Notes under the pieces: model-generated | Database searches by the model: none | The model's input: the letters and a program-made list of their open reading frames with translations, nothing else | Told to the model about the DNA's origin: nothing | Shown: positions 15,110-24,256 of the stretch, in pieces | How positions within the stretch are numbered: the first letter of the stretch is position 1 | Layout of the letters: the number at the start of each line of letters is the position of its first letter | NCBI GenBank assembly: GCA_030612725.1 | Contig: JAUWNJ010000025.1 | Coordinates: 1-46,215 of the forward strand | Length of the DNA stretch: 46,215 bases | Source of the DNA: Planctomycetales bacterium | Lineage (GTDB): Bacteria; Planctomycetota; Phycisphaerae; SM23-33 | Direction of reading: 5' to 3' | Program-made: the position numbers and the translations under genes

Positions 15110-16534
15110 CTAAAAATACAGGTCGCGGTCGTCTGTTTCACGGATACGTTTGAGTCGGCTAATCAATTCCGTTTTTTGCGGTGAATCGGGTAGTTTATCG
15201 AGTTCTGTTCGGATTGTTTTCTCGCCGGCAGTGCGTGTTTCATCCGATGCGTAATCCACAAGGTATTCCGTGAGCGTCGATAGTGCGTTCGGCGTGCAGT
15301 ATTGCTTGATGAATCCGGGGATGGCGAACTCCATGAAGTGTTCGCCGGTTCTGCCCAGTCGGTAGCAGGCGGTGCACCAACTTGGGATGTACTCGTCGGA
15401 AAGCAACTCGTGGACGATTTCATCCAGTGAGCGGATGTCGCCGAGCGTGAACTGTTCCCGTTCCATGACCTGCGCGTCGCCGGCTTCGGTGTATCCGCCG
15501 ATCTCTATCCTGCTGCCGGCGTCGATTTGCGAGACGCCGAAGGCCATGACTTCTCTGCGGAGTTCTGGTTCTTCGCGGGCGGTGAGTATCATCCCGGTAT
15601 AGGGAACGGACAGGCGAAGGATCGCGACGAGGCGTTTGAAATCGTAATCGCCGACCAGGTAGTCTTCGCCCAGGTTCACTCCGCCGGCGGGGCGCAGGCG
15701 CGGAAAACTTATCGTATGCGGACCTACGCCGTAGCGTTCCTGAAGATAAAGCGAATGGGACACGAGTCCCAGCACCTCGAATCGCCAGTCGGTCAATCCG
15801 AACAGCGCGCCGATACCGATGTCGTCAAGGCCCGCCTCCATCGCCCGGTTCAGCCCGTCAAGCCGCCAGAGGTAATCGCCCTTGCGCGTATCGCTCGGAT
15901 GCATCTTCGCGTAGGTTTCGTGGTGATAGGTTTCCTGGAATATCTGGTAGGTTCCGATACCGGCCTGTTTGACCTTTTTGAACTCGTCGTGGTTTAGAGG
16001 GGCTGCGTTGATATTGACTCGGCGTATGCTGCCATGGCCGACTTTTACGCTATATACCAGCCTGACGATTTCAGCGACGTAGTCGGCGTTGTAGTCGGGG
16101 TGTTCACCGAATACGAGTATAAGCCGCTTGTGCCCGACGTTTTCGAGCGCTTCGATTTGTTGGCGAACCTCGTCATGCGAAAGTGTTCGCCGGATCGCGT
16201 TTTCGTTTGACCGCCGGAACGCGCAATATCTGCAATCGTTGACGCACTTGTTCCCGATGTACAGCGGCGCGAACAGGACGATGCGGTTCCCGTACACCTT
16301 GCGTTTCAGTTCGCGGGCGGCTGCGAATATCTCATCAACGAGTTCCGGCTCGTCGGCTGCCAGCAGATCGGCGGTTTCGACGAGGCTGAGGGGTTCCTTG
16401 TTGAGGCTTTTGGCGATAATTTCGCGCACGCGCGCCTTGTCGGGCCTGGCATTATCCAACAGCCCCTCCAGCAGGGCGTCGTCGATGAAATCGACCGCGT
16501 TTTTACTCAATTTTTCCGTCTTCAGGTCGCGCAT
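15110..16534 (-). CDS. hydG: [FeFe]-hydrogenase maturase HydG (tyrosine lyase)
   Basis: The 474-residue radical-SAM enzyme cleaves tyrosine to p-cresol and dehydroglycine, giving the CO and CN ligands of the H-cluster. The radical-SAM cysteines are in NKCVNDCRYCAFRRSN. The C-terminal auxiliary cluster motif is WCTACYRLGRTGEHFM, typical of HydG and absent from ThiH. A start at 16534 has CGGAGA 9 bases upstream and overlaps the end of hydE by 13 bases. It is co-transcribed with hydE and hydF, which act in the same maturation pathway. Confidence 0.95.
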   Translation of the reverse strand: MRDLKTEKLSKNAVDFIDDALLEGLLDNARPDKARVREIIAKSLNKEPLSLVETADLLAADEPELVDEIFAAARELKRKVYGNRIVLFAPLYIGNKCVNDCRYCAFRRSNENAIRRTLSHDEVRQQIEALENVGHKRLILVFGEHPDYNADYVAEIVRLVYSVKVGHGSIRRVNINAAPLNHDEFKKVKQAGIGTYQIFQETYHHETYAKMHPSDTRKGDYLWRLDGLNRAMEAGLDDIGIGALFGLTDWRFEVLGLVSHSLYLQERYGVGPHTISFPRLRPAGGVNLGEDYLVGDYDFKRLVAILRLSVPYTGMILTAREEPELRREVMAFGVSQIDAGSRIEIGGYTEAGDAQVMEREQFTLGDIRSLDEIVHELLSDEYIPSWCTACYRLGRTGEHFMEFAIPGFIKQYCTPNALSTLTEYLVDYASDETRTAGEKTIRTELDKLPDSPQKTELISRLKRIRETDDRDLYF

Positions 16535-17589
16535 GTCGAAGTCTCCGTTCGAGATATATAACCGGGCGAATCGCCTCTGCCTGTACCGACCATGCGACCA
16601 ATCGCTGCGATTCGTTCTTTCAGAAATTCGTGGTAATCATCGGCCTGGTCAACACCCGCCTTGGCGGGGTAAATCTCATACAACGCCCTATACTCTGCCG
16701 GTGTGATATTGGGCATGATGACATTCGCGCCGCGCTGCAGACCAAGTTCGTAACCGCTCTGCCCGTCGAGCGTAGCCAGTGCGGTCGTCGCGGGAATGTT
16801 GGCGAGCGGACAGGAAATCCGCGCCAGGGCAATGACCTTGCAGGATGTCGTTTCGTCGTTGGGAACCTGCATATCGTCGGCAGCGCGGAGTTCGTCGTCG
16901 GCCTGTGCCAGGGGCGTTCGCGGGTTATGGATGTAAGGCCCACATCCAATCATGTCCAGCCTCAATTGTCTGAACAGGTCGATGTCGCGGGCGAGCGTTT
17001 CGTAAGTTTGCCCCGGCAAGCCGATCATCACGCCTCCGCCGATTTCGTAACCGAGGTCCCGCAATTGATGAAGGATTGCGATCCGGTCGGATTTTACCCC
17101 GTTCAAATCCGGGTGAATCCTCTCGTAAAGCGAAGGGTCGGACGTCTCGAATCGCAGGAGGTATCTATCAGCGCCTGCGGCTTGCCAGAGCGCGAGTTCT
17201 TCGGCATTTCGCTCGCCGAGGCCCAGCGTAACGGCCAGCGGCGTTGCCTTTTTGATTTTGGTAACGACGTCGGCAAACCATTGCGCTGAAATCCCGCTGT
17301 CCTGCCCGGACTGGAGGACGATTGTGCCGTAACCAAGTTCGCAGGCCAGATGCGCGCAGGCGAGAATTTCCTCGGCGGTCATTCGGTATCGTTTCAGGTT
17401 TGGATTGTGCGCCCCGAGGCCACAGTAAGCGCATCGGCGGACGCAATGGTTGGAAAATTCTATCAGACCTCGCAGGTGAACTTCGTCGCCGACGTTCCGG
17501 CGGCGTACCTCGTCGGCCAAGGCCCAGAGTTCTTCGAGTCGGCCTTCGTCGGTTTCTCGTAGCCAGTTGTGTATTTCACCGAAGTTCAT
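16522..17589 (-). CDS. hydE: [FeFe]-hydrogenase maturase HydE (radical SAM)
   Basis: The 355-residue radical-SAM protein has the CxxxCxxC motif as NHCVRRCAYCG, then the HydE/BioB-type barrel (IVLQSGQDSG, LRFETSDPSLYERIHP, GVMIGLPGQTYE, NIPATTALATL). It acts in building the dithiomethylamine bridge of the H-cluster. Its ATG lies in an ATGA overlap with the stop of the upstream response-regulator gene and has a weak Shine-Dalgarno, so it probably depends on translational coupling. Confidence 0.93.
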   Translation of the reverse strand: MNFGEIHNWLRETDEGRLEELWALADEVRRRNVGDEVHLRGLIEFSNHCVRRCAYCGLGAHNPNLKRYRMTAEEILACAHLACELGYGTIVLQSGQDSGISAQWFADVVTKIKKATPLAVTLGLGERNAEELALWQAAGADRYLLRFETSDPSLYERIHPDLNGVKSDRIAILHQLRDLGYEIGGGVMIGLPGQTYETLARDIDLFRQLRLDMIGCGPYIHNPRTPLAQADDELRAADDMQVPNDETTSCKVIALARISCPLANIPATTALATLDGQSGYELGLQRGANVIMPNITPAEYRALYEIYPAKAGVDQADDYHEFLKERIAAIGRMVGTGRGDSPGYISRTETSTCAT

Positions 17590-18026
17590 TCCTGTATTGT
17601 TACCGTCGGCTGCTCTTGATCTTCCGGCGGAGCGGGTAGTTTCAGTAACCGGCGTACTTCCGCTTTTATTTGTTCCGGTCTGATTGGCTTATTCAGCACG
17701 CGGTCCATCTTTATCCACGATTTCGCCTCGGGCGACTGCACATCGAAGGACATTCGCATAGCGGCGGCAACGGCCGTCAGCAGAATAACGGGCGTTCCCG
17801 GATATATTTTTTTCAGGTTATGCGCAATGACGAACCCGGAATCCGCATGCTCCATCATCAGGTCTAGGATTACCAGGTCCGGTCTGACCGTCATAAGCAC
17901 CTCTTCGGCCTCTTCTTCACCGCCGGCTTTGAGTATTTCGTAGTCTTCGGCGCCCAGCACGGCTGATATCTGCGCGACTATGTCCGGGTCGTCGTCCACC
18001 ACCAGTATTTTTTTGTTTTCGCTCAT
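17586..18026 (-). CDS. Receiver-only response regulator inside the hydrogenase operon
   Basis: This 146-residue protein is a lone CheY-like receiver domain. The acidic pocket is VVDDDPD, the phospho-acceptor is Asp55 in LVILDLMME, the conserved Thr is in LLTAVA, and the Lys is in LNKPI. A short C-terminal tail rich in Pro/Glu has no output domain. It lies between hydA and hydE, joined to hydE by a 4-base overlap. A signalling protein here is unexpected; it could act on a diguanylate cyclase, an adaptor or the hydrogenase itself. No histidine kinase is in the operon; only a kinase remnant lies downstream of it at 13299-13470. Confidence 0.85.
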   Translation of the reverse strand: MSENKKILVVDDDPDIVAQISAVLGAEDYEILKAGGEEEAEEVLMTVRPDLVILDLMMEHADSGFVIAHNLKKIYPGTPVILLTAVAAAMRMSFDVQSPEAKSWIKMDRVLNKPIRPEQIKAEVRRLLKLPAPPEDQEQPTVTIQE

Positions 18027-18072
18027 CACACGTCCTTAATTTCAACCGTCCGGTCATCTCGCCGAACGAAAG

Positions 18073-19797
18073 TTATAGTGCAAGTCCGTCGCGTTTTTCG
18101 TAGTGCGTATGCAGCATGCGATGGCTCATGTGGCTCAATGGGTGCTCAAGGTACTCGTCGTAAATGCGAGTAATCCACTTGTTCTTATGACTGACTCGCG
18201 TGTGCTCTTCGCGGTCGATTTTATAAAGCGCCTTCATCCTTGCTCGAACGGCCTTCAGGTCTGCGCCTAACGGCTGACCTCCACCGTTGATGCATCCGCC
18301 CGGGCACGTCATTATCTCGATGAATTGCAGGTCGTCCCGTCCCGCGCGAACCTGGTCGAGCAGTTTCCGGGCGTTTCCGAGTCCGCTCACGACGGCGGCT
18401 CCGATCTCCAGGCCGTTAATCTCGATATGAATTTCCTTCGCGCCCTTCAAACCTCGCAATGCCTGAAGTTTCAGGTTCTCAAGTTCCTTTCCCGTCAGCA
18501 GGAAATATGCAGTGCGTACCGCCGCTTCCATCACTCCGCCGCTGGCGCCGAAGAGTTTACCGGCAGTGGACCGCTCGCCGAATGGCGTGTCGGCCTGCTC
18601 GTCGTGCATCGTGGCCAGGTCGATACCGTACATGTGAAGCATCTGTCCCAACTCGCGGGTAGTCAGCACGTAATCCACGTCCGCTACGTTGTTCGGCGAC
18701 ATTTCGGGCCGACCACATTCGAACTTCTTGGCGGTGCACGGCATAACCGAAACGCTGACGATATTGGCGGGATCGATCTTTTCGCGGTCGGCGAAGAAAC
18801 CTTTTATCAACGCGCCCATCATCTGCTGCGGGCTTTTGCAGGTCGAGAGATTAGGGATGAAATCCGGGTAGAACTGCTCTGCGAACTTAATCCATCCCGG
18901 CGAACAACTGGTCAGCATCGGCAGCACGCCGCCGGTCTTAATCCGCTGGGCCAATTCGCTGGCTTCTTCCATGATGGTCAGGTCCGCAGAAAACGACGTA
19001 TCGAATACCCGGTCGAACCCCAATCGCCTCATGGCGGCGACCATCTTCCCGTCCACGTCAACTCCGGGCTTGATGTCGAATTCTTCAGCCAGCGTAACCG
19101 AAACGGCCGGCGCGTGCTGGACGACCACCATCTTGTCGGGGTCGGCCAGGGCGGCGATTACTTCGCTGACGTATGATCGTTCGGACAAGGCTCCGGTCGG
19201 GCAGACCAGGATGCACTGCCCGCAGTTGACGCACGTCGAGACATTCAGACCCCCGTCGAATGCGGTGCCGATAAAGGCCCTGCTTCCGCGCCCGATGAAA
19301 TCAATGGCCGATACGCCCTGTATCTCTTCGCACATCCGCACGCACCTTCCGCAGAGGATGCACTTTTCCGGGTCGCGGTATATCGCCGGGCTGGAGACAT
19401 CCATCGGTTTGGACGTTTTCGTTCCGCGATAAAGCCTTTGGTGAAGCCCCATGTCCTGCGCCAGTTTCTGCAGGTCGCACTTACCGTTGCGCGTACAGTA
19501 AAGGCAGTCGTTGGGATGATTGCTCAGCAGCAGTTGGACAATCGTCCTTCGGGCCTCGAGCACCCTGGGCGTGCTGGTTCTTATCTTCATACCTTCAGCC
19601 ACAGGTTGCGAACACGACGGAACGAGATTCGGCGAACCTTCGATGTCCACGACGCACATTCGGCATGCGCCGGTGGGCGGAAGACCTTCCATGTGGCAGA
19701 GGGTTGGAACATGAATTCCCTCTCGCTTCAAAGCCGTAAGAATAGTCTCGCCGGTCTTGGCTTCAATCGTCCTGCCGTCAACTTCCAATGTAATCAT
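18073..19797 (-). CDS. hydA: [FeFe] hydrogenase catalytic subunit HydA (HndD-type)
   Basis: The 574-residue protein has the full modular set of trimeric NAD(P)-linked hydrogenases. It has an N-terminal [2Fe-2S] domain (CHMEGLPPTGACRMC) and a His/Cys [4Fe-4S] site (HPNDCLYCTRNGKC). Two [4Fe-4S] ferredoxin motifs follow (CILCGRCVRMCEE; CVNCGQCILVCP), and then the H-domain. H-cluster motifs are L1 TSCSPGW at 296-302, L2 MPCTAKKFE with Cys354, and L3 EIMTCPGGCINGGGQP with Cys498 and Cys502. L1 has Ser where many hydrogenases have a second Cys. It catalyses reversible H2 formation with HydB and HydC, possibly by electron confurcation. Confidence 0.95.
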   Translation of the reverse strand: MITLEVDGRTIEAKTGETILTALKREGIHVPTLCHMEGLPPTGACRMCVVDIEGSPNLVPSCSQPVAEGMKIRTSTPRVLEARRTIVQLLLSNHPNDCLYCTRNGKCDLQKLAQDMGLHQRLYRGTKTSKPMDVSSPAIYRDPEKCILCGRCVRMCEEIQGVSAIDFIGRGSRAFIGTAFDGGLNVSTCVNCGQCILVCPTGALSERSYVSEVIAALADPDKMVVVQHAPAVSVTLAEEFDIKPGVDVDGKMVAAMRRLGFDRVFDTSFSADLTIMEEASELAQRIKTGGVLPMLTSCSPGWIKFAEQFYPDFIPNLSTCKSPQQMMGALIKGFFADREKIDPANIVSVSVMPCTAKKFECGRPEMSPNNVADVDYVLTTRELGQMLHMYGIDLATMHDEQADTPFGERSTAGKLFGASGGVMEAAVRTAYFLLTGKELENLKLQALRGLKGAKEIHIEINGLEIGAAVVSGLGNARKLLDQVRAGRDDLQFIEIMTCPGGCINGGGQPLGADLKAVRARMKALYKIDREEHTRVSHKNKWITRIYDEYLEHPLSHMSHRMLHTHYEKRDGLAL

Positions 19798-19839
19798 GCG
19801 AACACCTCTTGTTTTATCAGGCTATATTTTCAAAGGGGG

Positions 19840-22800
19840 TTAATCCGGTTGCGTAAAATCGAGATCGCATCGCAGGCACCTGCGGGCTTCGCAAACCGCA
19901 TCCTGCTCGCTGAGGCACAACTCGACCTCGGCGAAATTAGCCTTACGATTACCGAGAGGTAACAACGGGCAGGCTGCGCGATCGACGATCTCGTCTTCTT
20001 CTTCGGGAACCTGTAAAGGTTCGATATACACTGACGGAAGTTTCGGTTTCGGAAGTATCTTCAGTAGTTTGCCGGAAATGTATCGGTCGATCATAACAGC
20101 GACGTTTTTACCGGCTGCGATTGCTTCGATTACCGTTCCGGGTCCGCCGGCGACGTCTCCGCCGCCGAAAACGCCGGGGCGGTCCGTAACATACGACTCG
20201 CCGTTAACCGCCAGCGTGTTCCATTTCGTCAATCTCAGTCCTTCGAGTCCGTCCGTCTCAGGCTGCTCGCTTATGGCGACTATCAGCGTGTCCAGTTCCA
20301 CGTCGAACTCCGAGCCGGGGATGGGCGTCGGGCTTCTGCGTCCTGAAGCGTCGCGCTCGCCCAGTTTGTTACGGACAAATCTCGCTCCGGTCAGTTTGCC
20401 GTCCTTGACATGCAAGGCCACCGGGGTGATAAGTTCTTCGACCTCGACACCTTCAGCCAGGCCTGCTTCAACCTCTTCAGCGTATGCGGGCATCTCCCGT
20501 CGGGTGCGACGGTAGAAGATGTTGACGCTTTTGACGCCTTCCTGACGAATGGCTACGCGAGCGGCATCCAGCGCTGAATTACCACCGCCGATAACGCCGA
20601 CGCGCCCGCAGGCGAGGGTTTTTCCTTCGAGATTGTGGGCTTTGAGGAATTTTATGCCCGCGACAACGCCGTCGGCGTCTTCGCCGTCCAATGACAGGTT
20701 CCGGCTCTTATGCGCGCCGGTGGCGACATAAACGGCTTTGAAACTGTCATTGAGCAGGCTGTCGATGGTAACGTCGCGTCCGAGCAGGGTGTTGTATTTC
20801 ACTTCGATATTCTCGTTCAGCAGCGAAGCGATTTCCTTGTTGAGCAGTTCCCTCGGAAGGCGGTATTCCGGGATAGCGGAGATCAGCATCCCGCCCGGTT
20901 TGGACTCTCGTTCGAAGATGGTTACTTTGTGTCCGAGCAGCGAGAGGTGATGGGCTGCGGTCAGGCCTGACGGTCCTGCGCCGATAACCGCGACGCTGGT
21001 TGCGTCCGCCGAAGCCGGGGTGATTTCGGGCTTGGTAGTTTCAGGATCGACGTGATCGACGACAAATCGCTTTAGCGAGCGGATGGCAATCGGCTCGCCC
21101 CCGGTTGAACCCGCCCGGCAGGACTGCTCGCACGGGTGGTGGCAAATTCTCGCGCACGCCGACGGGAAAGGATTGGCATTGCGAATGACGCGATATGCCA
21201 ACGCATATTCGCCGCGGGCAATATGGGTTACGTAACGCCATGCCTCGGTACCGACAGGGCATGCGTTCTGGCAGGGGACGCCGACCAGGTCCTTGCACGC
21301 GCCGGCTGGGCAACGACGCTCGAAAACGTGGGCCTCATATTCGTCCCTGAACCAGCGAAGCGTGCTCAAGACCGGGTTCGGCGCTGTCTGTCCCAGCCCG
21401 CAGAGGCTTGTAGCCTTAATCGTCTTGGCCAGTTTCTCAAGATAAATTATCCCCTGGAATCGCAGGAGGGCGTCGATATTTTCCTCGTGCCGACGTGGTC
21501 GAACAATGGCTTGGAGTATTTCGAGCATCCGTCGCGTGCCTTCCCGGCAGGGGATGCACTTTCCGCAACTTTCGGACTGGATGAACTCCATGAAGAACTT
21601 GGCGAAATCGACCATGCAGGTCGATTCGTCAACGACGACCAGTCCGCCGGAACCCATAATAGTCCCGAATTCCTTGAGCGCTTCGTAGTCGGTTTCAATG
21701 TCGAGATGCGCTTCGGGAACGCATCCGCCCGAAGGTCCGCCGATCTGAACGGCTTTGCATTTCTTGTTGTTGGGGATTCCGCCGCCGATCTCGAAGACGA
21801 CCTGACGCAGCGTCGTACCCATCGGAACTTCAACCAGGCCGGTGCGACGAACCATTCCCGAAAGGGCGAATACCTTCGTGCCCTTGCTGTCGGACGTGCC
21901 CATCGCGGCGTACCACTCCGGGCCTTTACCGAGAATCATCGCAAGGTTCGACAATGTTTCGACGTTGTTGATGATGGTCGGTTTTCCGAACAGACCCTGC
22001 ACAGCTGGGAAGGGGGGTCGGGGGCGAGGCATACCGCGCTTGCCCTCGAGCGAATGAATAAGCGCGGTCTCTTCGCCGCAGACGAACGCACCGGCGCCTT
22101 TCTTGATTACGATCTCAAGTTTGTTTCCGCTGCCAAGAATGTTCCGTCCAATCAGTCCATACGCCTTGGCCTGGGCGAGGGCTTCAATCAGGCGTTTAAT
22201 GGCCAGGGGATATTCGGCCCGGATGTAGATATATGCTTTGGTAGCGCCGATGGCGTAGGCAGCGATGATCATACCTTCGAGAAGTCGATGCGGGTCGCTT
22301 TCGCAGACTGCACGGTCCATAAACGCGCCGGGGTCGCCTTCGTCGGCGTTGCAGATGAGGTATTTCTGCTTTCCGGGAGCGTTGAGCGCGAATTTCCACT
22401 TTTTGCCCGTGCCGAATCCGCCGCCGCCCCTGCCTCGAAGACCGCTGCTCTCGACGAGGCTGCATGCCTCGGCCGGTGTCGTTTTTTTGAGTACCGAAGC
22501 CGCTGCGGAATAACCGCCGTTGGCGATGTATTCGTCAATGTCGGTCGGGTCGATAATCCCGCTGCAGGCGAGCACGACTCGACGCTGGCGCGACAGGAAC
22601 GGATGCTCGTCCAGATAAGCGACATCCTCCCAGGCCTCGACGCCGGAGGTGCGGAACTGACCCAGAACCATCTCTTCGGGGACGTCCTGGTTCGATAAAA
22701 CCGCATCGAGCAGGTCGGCGACCTTCTCTTCTGAAACTCCGCCGAAACTGACCCTCGCCTTGCCGGGGAGGCGGACGTCCATAATTGGTTCTTCGGAACA

Positions 22801-23112
22801 CAGGCCGATGCAACCGACTTCGACGACGTCGGCGTCAATTTTTCGCTCTGTAAGATAATCCCGAACGGACGACAGTGTTTTTCCAGCGCCTGCACCGAGT
22901 CCGCAGGTTCCTGTACCGACGAAAACGACCGGTTTTGTTACGGTTTCACGCCGCAGGCGGGACAGTTCTGCCGACAATTTATCATCGCCCGCTTTAATCG
23001 CATTGGTCAAAACGCCTTTTTTCAACCCTGAAAGCAGGTCCAGCGAAGGTTTTGGCGATTCGGGCCAGCATCCGACGGCGTTTTCTGATTTGTTACATTC
23101 ATCCTTCTGCAT
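19840..23112 (-). CDS. hydB: HydB/HndC-type flavoprotein fused to a GltD-like NAD(P)H oxidoreductase
   Basis: The 1090-residue fusion contains, in order, a thioredoxin-like [2Fe-2S] domain (60-145) and a NuoF domain (about 180-590). The NuoF part has FMN/NADH motifs RGRGGGGFGTGKKW and CNADEGDPGAF, and N3-cluster cysteines 516, 519, 522 and 571. After CPAGAC (601-606) the usual HydB ferredoxin domain is absent. Instead a GltD/NfnL-type module follows: Fe-S cysteines (CQNACP; CARICHHPCEQSC), FAD site GAGPSG at 711 and NAD(P) site GGGNSALDAA at 842. It would link the hydrogenase to a second pyridine-nucleotide site. The ATG at 23112 has AGAGGA upstream and overlaps hydC. Confidence 0.92.
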   Translation of the reverse strand: MQKDECNKSENAVGCWPESPKPSLDLLSGLKKGVLTNAIKAGDDKLSAELSRLRRETVTKPVVFVGTGTCGLGAGAGKTLSSVRDYLTERKIDADVVEVGCIGLCSEEPIMDVRLPGKARVSFGGVSEEKVADLLDAVLSNQDVPEEMVLGQFRTSGVEAWEDVAYLDEHPFLSRQRRVVLACSGIIDPTDIDEYIANGGYSAAASVLKKTTPAEACSLVESSGLRGRGGGGFGTGKKWKFALNAPGKQKYLICNADEGDPGAFMDRAVCESDPHRLLEGMIIAAYAIGATKAYIYIRAEYPLAIKRLIEALAQAKAYGLIGRNILGSGNKLEIVIKKGAGAFVCGEETALIHSLEGKRGMPRPRPPFPAVQGLFGKPTIINNVETLSNLAMILGKGPEWYAAMGTSDSKGTKVFALSGMVRRTGLVEVPMGTTLRQVVFEIGGGIPNNKKCKAVQIGGPSGGCVPEAHLDIETDYEALKEFGTIMGSGGLVVVDESTCMVDFAKFFMEFIQSESCGKCIPCREGTRRMLEILQAIVRPRRHEENIDALLRFQGIIYLEKLAKTIKATSLCGLGQTAPNPVLSTLRWFRDEYEAHVFERRCPAGACKDLVGVPCQNACPVGTEAWRYVTHIARGEYALAYRVIRNANPFPSACARICHHPCEQSCRAGSTGGEPIAIRSLKRFVVDHVDPETTKPEITPASADATSVAVIGAGPSGLTAAHHLSLLGHKVTIFERESKPGGMLISAIPEYRLPRELLNKEIASLLNENIEVKYNTLLGRDVTIDSLLNDSFKAVYVATGAHKSRNLSLDGEDADGVVAGIKFLKAHNLEGKTLACGRVGVIGGGNSALDAARVAIRQEGVKSVNIFYRRTRREMPAYAEEVEAGLAEGVEVEELITPVALHVKDGKLTGARFVRNKLGERDASGRRSPTPIPGSEFDVELDTLIVAISEQPETDGLEGLRLTKWNTLAVNGESYVTDRPGVFGGGDVAGGPGTVIEAIAAGKNVAVMIDRYISGKLLKILPKPKLPSVYIEPLQVPEEEDEIVDRAACPLLPLGNRKANFAEVELCLSEQDAVCEARRCLRCDLDFTQPD

Positions 23113-23581
23113 TCGTGGATTCCTCTTCACGGAACTGTTCGATAATTCTTGCGAGTTTCTGCGGCGTGATTTTTGCGTAAAATTCACCGTTTATGTTCAC
23201 TACCGGCGCTAATCCGCACGCGCCCATACAGGCGACGGTTTCCAGGCTGAAGAGTCTGTCGCGAGTCGTTTGCCCCGGTTCGAGTTTCAGTCGCTTCATC
23301 GCCATGTCCAGCACGTTGCCGGAACCTTTGACGTGGCACGCGGTTCCCCGGCAGATGGTGATGTGGTACTTGCCTTTAGGCTGGAACCGGAACTGGTTGT
23401 AAAATGTCGCCACGCCGTAAATTTTACTGGCAGGGAGATTAAGGTGTTCGCCGACGCGCGTTACGGCTTCGGTTGAAAGATACCCCTGGTCTTCCTGTAT
23501 CTCCTGAAGGATCGGGATAAGCGAATCACGTCCCGCGCTGGGGTGTTCCTGGAGAATTGTTTCAATACCGGTTTCTGCCAT
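23099..23581 (-). CDS. hydC: NuoE-like [2Fe-2S] subunit HydC (HndA-type)
   Basis: This 160-residue NuoE/HndA family protein has an N-terminal helical region (LIPILQEIQEDQGYLS, IYGVATFYNQF) and a thioredoxin-like [2Fe-2S] fold. The four ligands are Cys-x4-Cys in CRGTACHVKG and Cys-x3-Cys in CMGACGLAP. It passes electrons between HydB flavin and HydA clusters in the trimeric hydrogenase. GAGGA lies upstream of the ATG, and the 3' end overlaps hydB by 14 bases. It is 22 bases downstream of rex. Confidence 0.93.
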   Translation of the reverse strand: MAETGIETILQEHPSAGRDSLIPILQEIQEDQGYLSTEAVTRVGEHLNLPASKIYGVATFYNQFRFQPKGKYHITICRGTACHVKGSGNVLDMAMKRLKLEPGQTTRDRLFSLETVACMGACGLAPVVNINGEFYAKITPQKLARIIEQFREEESTNAEG

Positions 23582-23603
23582 TATTTATCCATCCTCATCT
23601 TTT

Positions 23604-24227
23604 CTACGGGCGTCTTCCGAAATACGCCGCTTTTTCCAAAGATGTCGTCATGTCAACGTTCTCTACATGTATATATGCGGGAACCCGCAAACCGACCGGC
23701 GCGAAATTCAAAATACCCTTTGCACCGGCATCGACCAACAGGTCGCATACTTCTTGCGCCTGATCGGCGGGAACCGTTATGATCACGGTGGCAATTTCGT
23801 TTTCGGCGAAAACCTCCGGTATCTGCCGGACAGCGTAGCATCTACAACCGCTGATTACTTGGCCGGCTTTGCTCGGATCATTATCGAACGCAGCGACGAT
23901 TTTCAGATTCGGGCGTCTTCCGTCAAAGTAAGACAATATCGCCCGTCCAAGGTTTCCCACGCCCACCAGCGCAACCGCCTCCGGATCAGGAGCATCCAGA
24001 AACTGACCGATGCTCTCGATTAACGATTCAACGTCATAACCCTTCGTCGGGATACCGTTGTATCCGACGACCATCATGTCCCTGCGGACCTGGGCTGCCG
24101 TTACACCGGCTGCTTCGGCCAACCGATGGGAAAAAACAGACCGCACCTTCTCCTGGAGGAGGTGCGACAACAACCTCCGGTAAAGGCTTAGCCTCCCAAC
24201 CGTTCTGTCGGATGCGAGTAATGGCAT
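23604..24227 (-). CDS. rex: Redox-sensing repressor Rex
   Basis: The 207-residue Rex has an N-terminal winged helix (VGRLSLYRRLLSHL, SHRLAEAAGVTAAQVRRD) and an NAD(H)-binding Rossmann domain (VALVGVGNLGRAIL). The conserved C-terminal region includes VIITVPADQAQEVCDLL and GILNFAPV. Rex binds DNA when NADH is low and releases it when NADH rises. As first gene of the hydrogenase operon it probably controls its own operon, so H2 production would follow the NADH/NAD ratio. Palindromes in the promoter (24267-24282) fit an operator. GAGGTGG is placed just upstream of the ATG. Confidence 0.95.
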   Translation of the reverse strand: MPLLASDRTVGRLSLYRRLLSHLLQEKVRSVFSHRLAEAAGVTAAQVRRDMMVVGYNGIPTKGYDVESLIESIGQFLDAPDPEAVALVGVGNLGRAILSYFDGRRPNLKIVAAFDNDPSKAGQVISGCRCYAVRQIPEVFAENEIATVIITVPADQAQEVCDLLVDAGAKGILNFAPVGLRVPAYIHVENVDMTTSLEKAAYFGRRP

Positions 24228-24256
24228 AAATCAGACCACCTCAATACCACATCGTC

